From the NCBI GenBank assembly GCA_016125075.1, contig WGMO01000014.1:62001-126000 (forward strand): a DNA stretch of 64,000 nucleotides, in the 5' to 3' direction. The first letter of the stretch is position 1. Every line of letters starts with the position of its first letter. The DNA comes from Terrimonas sp. GTDB taxonomy: Bacteria; Bacteroidota; Bacteroidia; Chitinophagales; Chitinophagaceae. The position numbers and the translations under genes are program-made. Positions 27,175-35,639 of this stretch are shown here, one piece after another. The notes beneath the pieces were generated by a model. It was not told where the DNA came from. It made no database searches and saw only the letters and a program-made list of their open reading frames with translations.

Positions 27175-29502
27175 TTAACGGATGATCAATTTATGATGGC
27201 CTGCCGCCAGTTCCGGAACCACAAAAAATCCATTTTCCGGTTGACCCGTAAAAGGAATGTTATCGATATACAGCGTTGGTCTTTCCGGATGGTACTGCAG
27301 GATAACTTTTGCCCGGGTATTTCCCGGAATGAACAGTGAATAGCTTTCCTCCTTTTCCGTTCTTTTACAGGAAACGATTATTTCTCCTTTGATCGTTGTA
27401 GTCTTAACGGAAACCTCTTTCAATTCGCCCAATTGCGGTTTCACCCGGAACGTATTAAAACCAGGGGTAAGGGGTTCAATGCCCATCATTTTACGAACAA
27501 TGATATTGGCAGGTGCTGCACCCCAGGCATGGTTCCAGTCAAGATTGGGTTTATACAACTTGTCCCAGGCTTCCATGGTAATGGAAGAGCCGCTACGGAT
27601 CATGTTATACCAGCTTCTTTGCCCGGTTGAATTTAATAAAGAGAGCGCATAGCTCCCTTCCTGGTTATCATAAAGTGCCTCTAAAAGAAATTGAGCACCA
27701 TATACGCTGCAGGCCATTTTACGGGTCTTGATATATGCAATGACAGTTGGGATATCTTTTTCCCGGACCAATCCAAATACCAGGGCAAACATATTGGCAT
27801 GGAGGGAAGTGTGGGAACTGCTGTCCCCGTCCCGGATTAAACCTGTTTGAGGGTCTCTGAAGATTTGTTGGAATGCCGTATAGACTTCATCGGCTTTTCT
27901 TGTATACCATAAAGCGTCGTTATCATGGCCGGTTACGGATGCAATTTTAGCCATTAAGACAAGTGCACGGTAATAAAAGGCATTGACAACCGCGTTATAA
28001 TCCTGGTAAACATAACCATCTGTTTCACCTCCGAATTCTTTTTCTTTACCAATAAAATCCCCCTTCTGCGGCCAGTCAACATTATCCCGCAGGGCATCTT
28101 TGTTGTCAAAACTTTTCGGAAAATGGATAGAAGCCAGGAAATCCGGGGTCTGTTTCCCGGTTCTTGTACTGATCAAACCATTTTCCCCGGCCAGGGGCAT
28201 CAGTAACTTTTTCTGTAATTCAGTATAAAATTCTTTCAGAAATGAATCTTCTCCGGTATACATATAGTCGTTCCAGGCAAGCAGTATATTCTGTAAGCTC
28301 CATTCTGTTGGCCAGGTGGGATAATAGATGACAAAGGCCATTGACCTGCGGGCCATACTATATTCCGGATCCACTGCATAATGCGAAAGCTGGTTGATCA
28401 GCGCATCAGCTTCATAGGGGACCCTTTCCCTGTCGCCATCGACATAATATCCCGAAAAACTCGTGGCTTTCTCCGTATACTTGCAGAGGTCCCATACCTG
28501 ATTCAGCACAGTATCGTTTGATGAAAACCAGGAAGCACTATCCTCAAAAGGATAAAAGACCATTTTTCTTTGAACCGATTGCTGATCCAGTTTTCCTTTG
28601 AAATTCCTGATCATAACATAGCGGAAAGGAAATACCTCCCCGATATAATCCGGCATTAAAACAGGATTGTTCCGGCGGTTTCTTTTTTCATTGGGCGGCC
28701 ATTGAATTGCATAGTGATGGTCCCCTTTTTCAACGAGCAAACCGATTTTTGTATAACGGATATTCCCGGTGGAGGCCATCAGTTCATACGGTCTTACCAG
28801 GGCCTCTGCAACCTCAACCCAGATGGAATCGGTCACTTCGCTGTCCAGGTGCAGTTGCAATTGCCCGAACCCGTCTTTCCCAAAATCCAGGAACCAGGAA
28901 CCTGGATCCTTTTTTATCATTTCAAGCGGTGTTTGTAAATCGGCAGTTAATGGATAGTGGGAAAATGCCTGTGATGAATCCTTAGCTTTATAATAAAAAC
29001 TGTTAATGGCAGAGAAGGAAGACGGTTCATTATTTTCATTCCATACCTGTACTTTCCAGTAATAGATCTTGTCATTGCGGAGGGGCTTTCCATTGTATTG
29101 TATTGGATTGCCGGTTGATCCTGTTTTTTTGGAATCCCAGCAATCTGCCTGGTTCTTTTCCAATAGGCCGGGGGAGGAGGCCACCAGGATCCGGAATGCT
29201 TTTTCTGTAACTATCCTTTCTTTTACCTGCCAGCTGAATACGGGCTGCCTGGAAGTGATCATGGCAAACTGGTACGCGTTCTTTTTTTGGATTGCCACCG
29301 GGAGCGGAATATCAACGGCCCTTCCATTTTTACTCACCTGGCTGGTGTGGAGAAGAAAATCTGTTCGTAATCGGAATGGAGCAGGCAGGGATTGGCCATA
29401 CAGGCTACCGGTGACCTGGAATAAAAACAAAAAAAAGAGGGTTTTGCTCATATTTGATGACTGGTTTTCAGGACGGGTTCTTGTAATTAATCTGCTTGTC
29501 AT
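27175..29502 (-). CDS. GH78-like alpha-L-rhamnosidase with variant active-site motif
   Basis: The ATG at 29502 overlaps the stop of the GH2 gene by four bases (ATGA), suggesting translational coupling. A second ATG at 29451 would begin directly at the hydrophobic signal MSKTLFFLFLFQ and is also possible. The product resembles GH78: an Ig-like N-terminal part (TSRQPVFSWQVKERIVTEKAFRI region), a sandwich domain, then the (alpha/alpha)6 domain. In place of the common DCPQRDERLGWTGD it has VDGDRERVPYEADALINQ, which keeps the Asp, Arg-Glu-Arg, aromatic and Asp positions. This marks a distinct subfamily that probably keeps activity, perhaps with another linkage preference. Length of 775 is somewhat short for a GH78 protein. 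Confidence 0.87.
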   Translation of the reverse strand: MTSRLITRTRPENQSSNMSKTLFFLFLFQVTGSLYGQSLPAPFRLRTDFLLHTSQVSKNGRAVDIPLPVAIQKKNAYQFAMITSRQPVFSWQVKERIVTEKAFRILVASSPGLLEKNQADCWDSKKTGSTGNPIQYNGKPLRNDKIYYWKVQVWNENNEPSSFSAINSFYYKAKDSSQAFSHYPLTADLQTPLEMIKKDPGSWFLDFGKDGFGQLQLHLDSEVTDSIWVEVAEALVRPYELMASTGNIRYTKIGLLVEKGDHHYAIQWPPNEKRNRRNNPVLMPDYIGEVFPFRYVMIRNFKGKLDQQSVQRKMVFYPFEDSASWFSSNDTVLNQVWDLCKYTEKATSFSGYYVDGDRERVPYEADALINQLSHYAVDPEYSMARRSMAFVIYYPTWPTEWSLQNILLAWNDYMYTGEDSFLKEFYTELQKKLLMPLAGENGLISTRTGKQTPDFLASIHFPKSFDNKDALRDNVDWPQKGDFIGKEKEFGGETDGYVYQDYNAVVNAFYYRALVLMAKIASVTGHDNDALWYTRKADEVYTAFQQIFRDPQTGLIRDGDSSSHTSLHANMFALVFGLVREKDIPTVIAYIKTRKMACSVYGAQFLLEALYDNQEGSYALSLLNSTGQRSWYNMIRSGSSITMEAWDKLYKPNLDWNHAWGAAPANIIVRKMMGIEPLTPGFNTFRVKPQLGELKEVSVKTTTIKGEIIVSCKRTEKEESYSLFIPGNTRAKVILQYHPERPTLYIDNIPFTGQPENGFFVVPELAAGHHKLIIR

Positions 29503-32240
29503 TTGTTGATGACGATCTCGGGGCTGATGGGATACCTGCCAAAGGATTCACCATAGATGGCCAGTCCTCCCTCACCTTCAGTGGCAATCCGGATGCTGAT
29601 AAATCCCTGTTGCAGCGACTGTTTTAATTCATTCTTTGTGATGGGCAGTTTTATCAAATAACCATAGGAGCCTGCTTCCCGCAATTTCTTATCCTGTAAC
29701 TGGCTATGCCAGGATAAAACACCCCGGTGATCTGCCGGGTCATCGGGTAGTACCACTGTCTTTATTTTTTTTCCATTGACCGAAACCGTTATCGTGGAGG
29801 GAGCAGTCATTTCATCCGTCATGGGATAGGCGTTGGGATTCTTATGTGGGGAAACCCTGGCTCCCAACATATAATCCTGGTGCTTATCGAAAGCAAGGTC
29901 CCTGTCTTTGTCAAAAAGTTGTTTGGCGGAAGCCTCGAACAACAGGAACGCATTCCTGGCTTTCATAACCTGCATTTCCGCAGTAATGGGTATATGGTAT
30001 TCAAAATACCCCTTTCCGGCACCATTCATTTTGAGACCGTCCATCACTTCCCAGCTTTTTTGTGACCATTCGGATTTTGCCAACTGGTTGGGTTGTATGT
30101 CAAGGATTGTAGTATGATCCTTCACCTTTTTTGAAGCCACCACAAAATGCATGAAATTATGATGCAGGATATTGCCACCGTTGTCGGTCAGGGTTAGTTT
30201 AACAATACCCAATCCACCCCAACCGGGTGCCTTGATGGTTAAGGGTTGCAGCATTTTTTGCATCCAGGGATGATAATCGACGGGTATCTTTCCCGATCCT
30301 AATAACGTTGTTCCGCCCGTTTTATCCATGAATTCGATGCTATATTCAATGTTCAACCGGTCATCAGGTAGTGTTTTACCGGACATAACAGAGAGGTATA
30401 AAGGCAATTCCATCGACTCGTTCTCACCGAGGGATTTGCAGATTTCATTCCCGGTTGACAGATAGAAAGCCGAATGGAAATCTTTTTCGGTCATGCCGGG
30501 AAAAAGTTCAGCTAAGCCGGTGAATTTCTTCGTCCGGTCATATCGCCAGTAACCGTTCCATTCATTGATGACATCGTGGTGCTCGGTATATAACCAGCCG
30601 GCCACTTTTGGATATTTTCGAAAACTGTTCATCATGCGGTGATAATCCCAACTCCAGTCCACATCACCGGTACTGCCATCATATCCCCAAACATTACCAC
30701 ATTCTGAATTGATATTGGGCTGGTTTCCCTCCTGATAACCCGTTTCAAAATGATAGTTGCTGCCGGGAAAACTGTTTTTCACAATATCATTCAAATAGTC
30801 TTCCCATTCCCAGCCCGGGAGGTATTGGTGCCAGGAATTGATATCTGTTACCGTATGTCCCCGGCCGCAGCAAATAGAATTATCTTCAATTAAACGGGAC
30901 GGGTCAAGGGATTTGGCAAGATAGTACATGGACACCACCCAGTTTTGTGTAGCCGGTAAATAGACAGCGCCTGTTTTTTTGTCGTCGCTCACTTTGGTTT
31001 TCAGCCCCCAGGTTTCATTGAAAAGGATCCACGAAAAAATAGCGGGGTGGTTAAAATCTCTTTTGATCATTTCCCTTAAGGTATATTCCGATTCTTCCTG
31101 CATCCGTTCTCCGGGTTCCCCCCAGGAATTGGGCAGGTCCGACATCACCAGTAATCCCAATTTATCGGCCCAGTATAATTTCCGGGGGATATCGATCTTG
31201 ACATGGGTACGGATGCCATTCAGCCCGATGTCTTTACACAATTGGATTTCGTTTTTCATAAAGGCATCTGAAGGAAAAGTATAGTATCCGTCGGGGTGGT
31301 ATGATTGGTCCAGGGTTAGTTGCAGGTAAACGGGTTGGTTGTTCAGGGCAATATAGGGGATGCCGGTTCCCGGCAGGTTCATCACCGATATCTTACGCAT
31401 ACCGAAATAGGTTTTTACGGTATCCTCCTGCATCTTAACAACGGTCTCGTATAAATAGGGATCATCAAGATTCCATAACCTTGCCTGTGGTATAGACAGG
31501 TTGAATGTTGCATGGTCTGCACCTTTTTCCAGGTGCCTGCTGTATCGGAGGGTCGAATCGGGCGTCCTGATGTTGAAACTGATATCGGTCCCTGCTTCCA
31601 GGGGGTCCGAAAGCTTCAGGGTTGCACTGACTGTGTTTGAATTTATATCAGGTGTAAAATGAATGTAATCCAGGTAGGTCGTTCCCCTGGCCTCCAGGTA
31701 AATCGTTTGCCAGATGCCCCTGGCATTACCATAACCCTGTTTGCCATATAAGGTGAAATCGCGTCTTTTATCATCAACCCTTATCACTAATTCCTGTGGA
31801 CGGTCATATTGTATCCCGGTTAACTCAAATGAAAAGGGTGTATAGCCTCCCTGGTGCCTGCCCAGCAGCACACCGTCCAGCCATACGGTTGTTTCCCAGT
31901 CGGAAGCACCAATAGTAATAAATACCCGTTGCCCCGACCAGGATGAAGGGACCGTAATTTTTCTTTTATACCAGGCATAGTCTGCCTCATCTTTCACCCC
32001 TGATAATGGCGATCCCCAGGAAAATGGAACCTTGATCCGTTGCGAAAATGCAATAGTTCCCTTCTGCCATTTATTCTTCAACCCCATATTGAGGCTGTCA
32101 AATTCAAAATCCCAGGTGCCATTCAGGTTAATCCAGCGGGTGCGTTCAAAATCGGGTCGGGGATGCTCGGGCAAGGGAATGTCCTGTGAATAGGCTAACG
32201 TTGACAGGCAGGACAGGAACAGGAAGATTTTTATTTTCAT
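29499..32240 (-). CDS. GH2 family beta-glycosidase, secreted
   Basis: The ATG at 32240 starts a clear signal peptide (MKIKIFLFLSCLSTLAYSQ); upstream in-frame starts at 32264 and 32285 exist. The 913-residue product has the GH2 order: sugar-binding jelly-roll (about 25-190, WINLNGTWDFEFD and WLDGVLLGRHQGGYTPFSF), immunoglobulin-like domain, TIM barrel, then further beta domains. Candidate acid/base Glu409 lies in WILFNETWG and candidate nucleophile Glu513 in NINSECGN. GH2 enzymes include beta-galactosidases, glucuronidases and mannosidases; NETWG rather than the more common NEPW-type context prevents a firm choice. It overlaps the next GH78 gene by four bases. The upstream gap contains a strong hairpin, so this gene may start its own transcript. 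Confidence 0.9.
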   Translation of the reverse strand: MKIKIFLFLSCLSTLAYSQDIPLPEHPRPDFERTRWINLNGTWDFEFDSLNMGLKNKWQKGTIAFSQRIKVPFSWGSPLSGVKDEADYAWYKRKITVPSSWSGQRVFITIGASDWETTVWLDGVLLGRHQGGYTPFSFELTGIQYDRPQELVIRVDDKRRDFTLYGKQGYGNARGIWQTIYLEARGTTYLDYIHFTPDINSNTVSATLKLSDPLEAGTDISFNIRTPDSTLRYSRHLEKGADHATFNLSIPQARLWNLDDPYLYETVVKMQEDTVKTYFGMRKISVMNLPGTGIPYIALNNQPVYLQLTLDQSYHPDGYYTFPSDAFMKNEIQLCKDIGLNGIRTHVKIDIPRKLYWADKLGLLVMSDLPNSWGEPGERMQEESEYTLREMIKRDFNHPAIFSWILFNETWGLKTKVSDDKKTGAVYLPATQNWVVSMYYLAKSLDPSRLIEDNSICCGRGHTVTDINSWHQYLPGWEWEDYLNDIVKNSFPGSNYHFETGYQEGNQPNINSECGNVWGYDGSTGDVDWSWDYHRMMNSFRKYPKVAGWLYTEHHDVINEWNGYWRYDRTKKFTGLAELFPGMTEKDFHSAFYLSTGNEICKSLGENESMELPLYLSVMSGKTLPDDRLNIEYSIEFMDKTGGTTLLGSGKIPVDYHPWMQKMLQPLTIKAPGWGGLGIVKLTLTDNGGNILHHNFMHFVVASKKVKDHTTILDIQPNQLAKSEWSQKSWEVMDGLKMNGAGKGYFEYHIPITAEMQVMKARNAFLLFEASAKQLFDKDRDLAFDKHQDYMLGARVSPHKNPNAYPMTDEMTAPSTITVSVNGKKIKTVVLPDDPADHRGVLSWHSQLQDKKLREAGSYGYLIKLPITKNELKQSLQQGFISIRIATEGEGGLAIYGESFGRYPISPEIVINK

Positions 32241-32320
32241 AAAAGTATGCTTGTAAAACTTCATTTCGGTGGATGACCGGGACACAGGTTGATGATATTT
32301 TCAGTTGACAAAAAACTTAA

Positions 32321-32368
32321 AAAGTAAATAATAATCCCTGGCTTTCCGGCGGGATTATTATTTACTTT
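32321..32368 (-). terminator. Long perfect hairpin between DUF1080 and GH2 genes
   Basis: The 18-base arm AAAGTAAATAATAATCCC (32321-32338) and its exact complement (32351-32368) enclose a 12-base loop. Read on the minus strand, the stem is followed by TTAAGTTTTTTG, so it can serve as an intrinsic terminator 114 bases after the DUF1080 stop and before the GH2 gene. A protein-binding palindrome or mRNA stabiliser is the alternative. Confidence 0.6.
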
Positions 32369-32482
32369 CCGGGATAATGTCAATATCCGGTACTTTAAGT
32401 TAGGTAAAAAATCCATCATGGTCAGGCGGCCTGCCCACTACAGGCATTAATAACTGCTGACAGTCAGATGGAGGGAAACAGG

Positions 32483-33859
32483 TTACAAGGTCTTTATTTT
32501 TATGCTTCTGTAAGACACTTCATCACCATGGTCCTGGAGCAGGATATGGCCTTCATTCCACAAACCGAAATTTTTCCATTTGTTATACTTGCTGATCGCC
32601 ACAAGATCATTGAATTCCTTTGAACCTCTTGTATACTCCAGCACTTTATAGCCATTCAGCCAGTGTTCAACACGATTGTCGGGGTAAACAAGGATGCGTC
32701 CGTGGTTCCATTCACCGATGGGTTTTATAACTCCTTTTTCGCTCTTATTACTGGCCATCATGTCATATAAGGAAGCAAGGGTCCTGTTACCGTCGCGGCC
32801 TTTTTTGGCATCCGGATGTTTGTCGTCATCCAGTACCTGATATTCCAAACCGATCGCAGATGCACCATTCACGTCATAATTTTCCTTGACAAAATATTTG
32901 ATGCCACTATTGGCGACAGGGGTCAGTTTAAAATCAAATTCGAGGTCAAATGCATGGTATTCTTTTTCCGTAACGATATCACCCCCATTGCCTTCTTGCT
33001 GCCCGTTGGAAGCCTGTACCGTTAACACCCCATCATGAATACTCCAACCTTTGTCGGGAAATGTTTTTTTGTAGGCTCCCCTCCACCCATTGGTGGTTTT
33101 GCCATCCCATAACAGGGAAAAATTATTGTATCGTTCTTCATCTGATAGGGAATTGGGGATCAAATTGGCCACATAAATATGGTCAGGAGGACTGTCTTTC
33201 AGGTCATCGGTCTGTATCCTGATATTCTTCCAGCGGATGATCTTTCCGCCTTCTGCTTTATCACCGATTTTATGTACCTGCAAGGCGATAAAACCAGCCG
33301 GAGTCATGTCATCAAACAGGGATGAAGTATGAATACCGTTGACCCAAATCCGGATCGAGTGTCCGATACATTCTACATGGAGTTTGTTCCAGGCATCCTT
33401 TTTGAAAGCTTTCTGTCCTGCCGGGTTGTAGGTTAAGGGATAGAGCCATCCTCTCCGGGCTTCGTCATAGATACCACCGGTCCAGGCCCGGTCGGAAGGG
33501 TCGATCTCCACCTGGTAACCATGAACACGGCCATTATTATAGTCTTTACTGCTTTCACTCCTGATCTGTATTCCGGAATTCATATTACTTTCCACCTTGA
33601 ACTCAAGCTCCAGAATAAAATCACCATAAGTTGCATCACTGGCTAGGAATGAGTTGGGAGTGCCCGCAACAGTCCTGCCCACAATTTCACCGTTTTCGAC
33701 CGAGTATTCAGCTTTTCCATTCAGTTGGTGCCAGCCGGAAAGATCTTTGCCATTGAATATGGAGGTCCATTTTTGGGCGGTTGATGTTACCGGGAGCCCT
33801 ATTAAATATACCGGCAAAATGAGAAAGAGGCGAAACTTTGCAAGCGTTAGATATTTCAT
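32483..33859 (-). CDS. Tandem DUF1080 (3-keto-disaccharide hydrolase-type) protein
   Basis: This 458-residue secreted protein (signal peptide about 1-28) has two DUF1080 domains in a row: about 33-215, opening with [27 protein letters not shown], and about 247-455, opening with [31 protein letters not shown]. Both have the concanavalin-like pattern of this family (for example GIQIRSES and [11 protein letters not shown]). DUF1080 proteins have been linked to cleavage of 3-keto glycosides, so a partner oxidase such as the Gfo/Idh/MocA protein would be needed. Most single-domain members are about half this length. Operator site C lies 50 bases before the start codon, directly in the promoter region. 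Activity of each copy is unknown. Confidence 0.92.
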   Translation of the reverse strand: MKYLTLAKFRLFLILPVYLIGLPVTSTAQKWTSIFNGKDLSGWHQLNGKAEYSVENGEIVGRTVAGTPNSFLASDATYGDFILELEFKVESNMNSGIQIRSESSKDYNNGRVHGYQVEIDPSDRAWTGGIYDEARRGWLYPLTYNPAGQKAFKKDAWNKLHVECIGHSIRIWVNGIHTSSLFDDMTPAGFIALQVHKIGDKAEGGKIIRWKNIRIQTDDLKDSPPDHIYVANLIPNSLSDEERYNNFSLLWDGKTTNGWRGAYKKTFPDKGWSIHDGVLTVQASNGQQEGNGGDIVTEKEYHAFDLEFDFKLTPVANSGIKYFVKENYDVNGASAIGLEYQVLDDDKHPDAKKGRDGNRTLASLYDMMASNKSEKGVIKPIGEWNHGRILVYPDNRVEHWLNGYKVLEYTRGSKEFNDLVAISKYNKWKNFGLWNEGHILLQDHGDEVSYRSIKIKTL

Positions 33860-34187
33860 TTTTTATTTTAAAAGTAAGAATAGCTTTTAGTCAAATCGTA
33901 TTTTATTTTCGGAAACGTTTCCGTAGAAAATCGAAATCGGGTTTCAAAATGTTCTAATTTGTATTTGATATAACAAAGTGATTACGATTGATTAAGGTAA
34001 GTGAATCAACACCCGGTCATTTCAGATTATCCAGTTTATTGTGACGCATTTACCGGTAGGCAGAAATACAGCATGATGATCAGCAATCCGTGTTAAAAGG
34101 CATCATAGCTGAACAGGAATCAGGTATATATTTTAAAGAAGATTTCATTTCCAATAATTCGGTTGCACGAGTCATACAAAAAATGCC
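33860..34187. other. Divergent promoter region between DUF1080 and sulfatase genes
   Basis: No gene was seen in these 328 bases, which separate divergently read genes and must hold promoters for both. Operator site C (33910-33923) stands close to the DUF1080 gene and 264 bases from the sulfatase gene. A TAATTTG at 33955-33961 is one base short of the Bacteroidota -7 pattern, so no promoter is called. Confidence 0.6.
33910..33923. promoter_or_regulatory. LacI-type operator palindrome, site C
   Basis: CGGAAACGTTTCCG is again a perfect palindrome identical to sites A and B, with the same TA and A-rich right flank. It lies 50 bases before the DUF1080 start on the minus strand and 264 bases before the first sulfatase gene on the plus strand, so it may control both directions. 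Confidence 0.75.
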
Positions 34188-35639
34188 ATGATGAAAAGAA
34201 ATTATTTCCCGCTACTATTGTTTTTTATTTTTTCCCTGTTTTTTTTATCAGCCCGAAAACCGGTACCACCCCAATCGCCCAATTTTGTTTTCATTTTAAC
34301 GGATGACCAGGGATGGACCTGTGTTTCATCTTTAATGGATGATCGTTACCCGGAATCCAAAAGCGATTACTTTGAAACACCGAATATTGACAGGCTGGGT
34401 GATGAAGGAATGCGGTTTACGAATGGTTATGCTCCGGCGGCTTTATGTACCCCTTCCCGCAGAAGTATCCAGTTTGGTCAAACCCCGATCCACATCGGGA
34501 ATATCAACTTCAAAAAGAATTATCAGCCTACTGCCAAAAAATGGTTGACAATTCCCGGAATGCTGAAATCCATTGATCCCCGGTATAAAACAGCGCACTA
34601 TGGTAAATGGGATCTAAGGGCTGATATTTTTCCGGAGGACCTTGGTTATGACGAAAGTGATGGGAACACCGGCAATAACAATGGAGATGTGAATTCAAAC
34701 AAGAATAACAAATGGATAGAGACCTTTGTTAATAGTGACCCCAAAAGAACGGTTACCCTCACCAACCGTGCCCTGAATTTTATGGAACGCCAGGTAAAAG
34801 CAGGGAATCCTTTTTACCTGCAGGTTTCTTATTATGCCACACATGTCGATATACAAACCACCGAAAAGTCCTATCAGAAATACCAGGCAAAGGAAAAGGG
34901 TAAAAAACACGACAATCCTGGTTGGGCCGGTATGCTCGAAAATCTCGACATAGGCATTGGCCAGATCATGAACATGATCAACAAACTCCGGATTGAAGAC
35001 AATACCTATATCATACTGATGACCGATAACGGAGCTGCTGAATTTATCCCTCCCGTTAAGAATAAACTGGATCCCCCCGCTACTTTTAATAAACCGATGC
35101 GGAACTTTCCATTACGGGGCGGCAAGTGGGTGCTATATGAGGGGGGTATCCGCGTACCCTTTATCGTTAAGGGACCCGGCATCAAAGCGCATAGCTATTC
35201 GCATGTGCCGGTTACCGGCTATGATATCCTTCCTACACTCAGTGACCTGGCGCATAATAAAAAAGCGTTACCCGGATATTTGGATGGGGCAAGTTTTCGT
35301 CCTTTATTTCAAAACCCCGGTTCCGCAAAGATCAAAAGAAATGAAGACGCCCTCTATTTTCACCGCTACCAGGGCAGTTATGGGCATTCGGCCATTATCG
35401 ATGGAAATTATAAACTCATAAAGTTCTGGAATTCGGGCAAAGAAGAATTATACGACCTCGATAAAGATCTTGGCGAGATACATGATCTCGCAGCATCCCT
35501 GCCGGGCAAAGTGAAGGAACTGGATGCTAAACTGATGCTTTACCTGAAAAAAACAAATGCAGAAATCCTGGATCCCAGTTTGCCCAGGGGCAAGAAACCC
35601 AAAAAAGAAAGAACCGATGAAGATGAGGAAGATGATTGA
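34188..35639 (+). CDS. S1 family sulfatase, Cys-type, secreted
   Basis: This 483-residue protein has a signal peptide (about 1-22) and a single type I sulfatase domain. The start strand NFVFILTDDQGWTC supplies metal ligands, and Cys87 in LCTPSRRS is the residue to be turned into formylglycine. Asp-Asn of MTDNGAAEF complete the metal site. The C-terminus is very rich in Lys, Glu and Asp. Length is normal. It is the first gene of a long run that lies behind operator site C, and its end overlaps the start of the next gene by eight bases. It removes a sulfate ester from a sugar; position and substrate cannot be read. The FGE at 53872-54984 is the likely activator. Confidence 0.94.
   Translation: MMKRNYFPLLLFFIFSLFFLSARKPVPPQSPNFVFILTDDQGWTCVSSLMDDRYPESKSDYFETPNIDRLGDEGMRFTNGYAPAALCTPSRRSIQFGQTPIHIGNINFKKNYQPTAKKWLTIPGMLKSIDPRYKTAHYGKWDLRADIFPEDLGYDESDGNTGNNNGDVNSNKNNKWIETFVNSDPKRTVTLTNRALNFMERQVKAGNPFYLQVSYYATHVDIQTTEKSYQKYQAKEKGKKHDNPGWAGMLENLDIGIGQIMNMINKLRIEDNTYIILMTDNGAAEFIPPVKNKLDPPATFNKPMRNFPLRGGKWVLYEGGIRVPFIVKGPGIKAHSYSHVPVTGYDILPTLSDLAHNKKALPGYLDGASFRPLFQNPGSAKIKRNEDALYFHRYQGSYGHSAIIDGNYKLIKFWNSGKEELYDLDKDLGEIHDLAASLPGKVKELDAKLMLYLKKTNAEILDPSLPRGKKPKKERTDEDEEDD

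Noticed and set aside
33955-33961. TAATTTG as a promoter -7 element
   Set aside because: One base shorter than the known TAnnTTTG pattern and no clear -33 element at the right distance.
35557-35631. Longer start for the DUF4962/heparinase-like gene inside the sulfatase gene
   Set aside because: The added residues are Lys/Pro-rich and precede the signal peptide; they are explained by the other frame of the sulfatase end.
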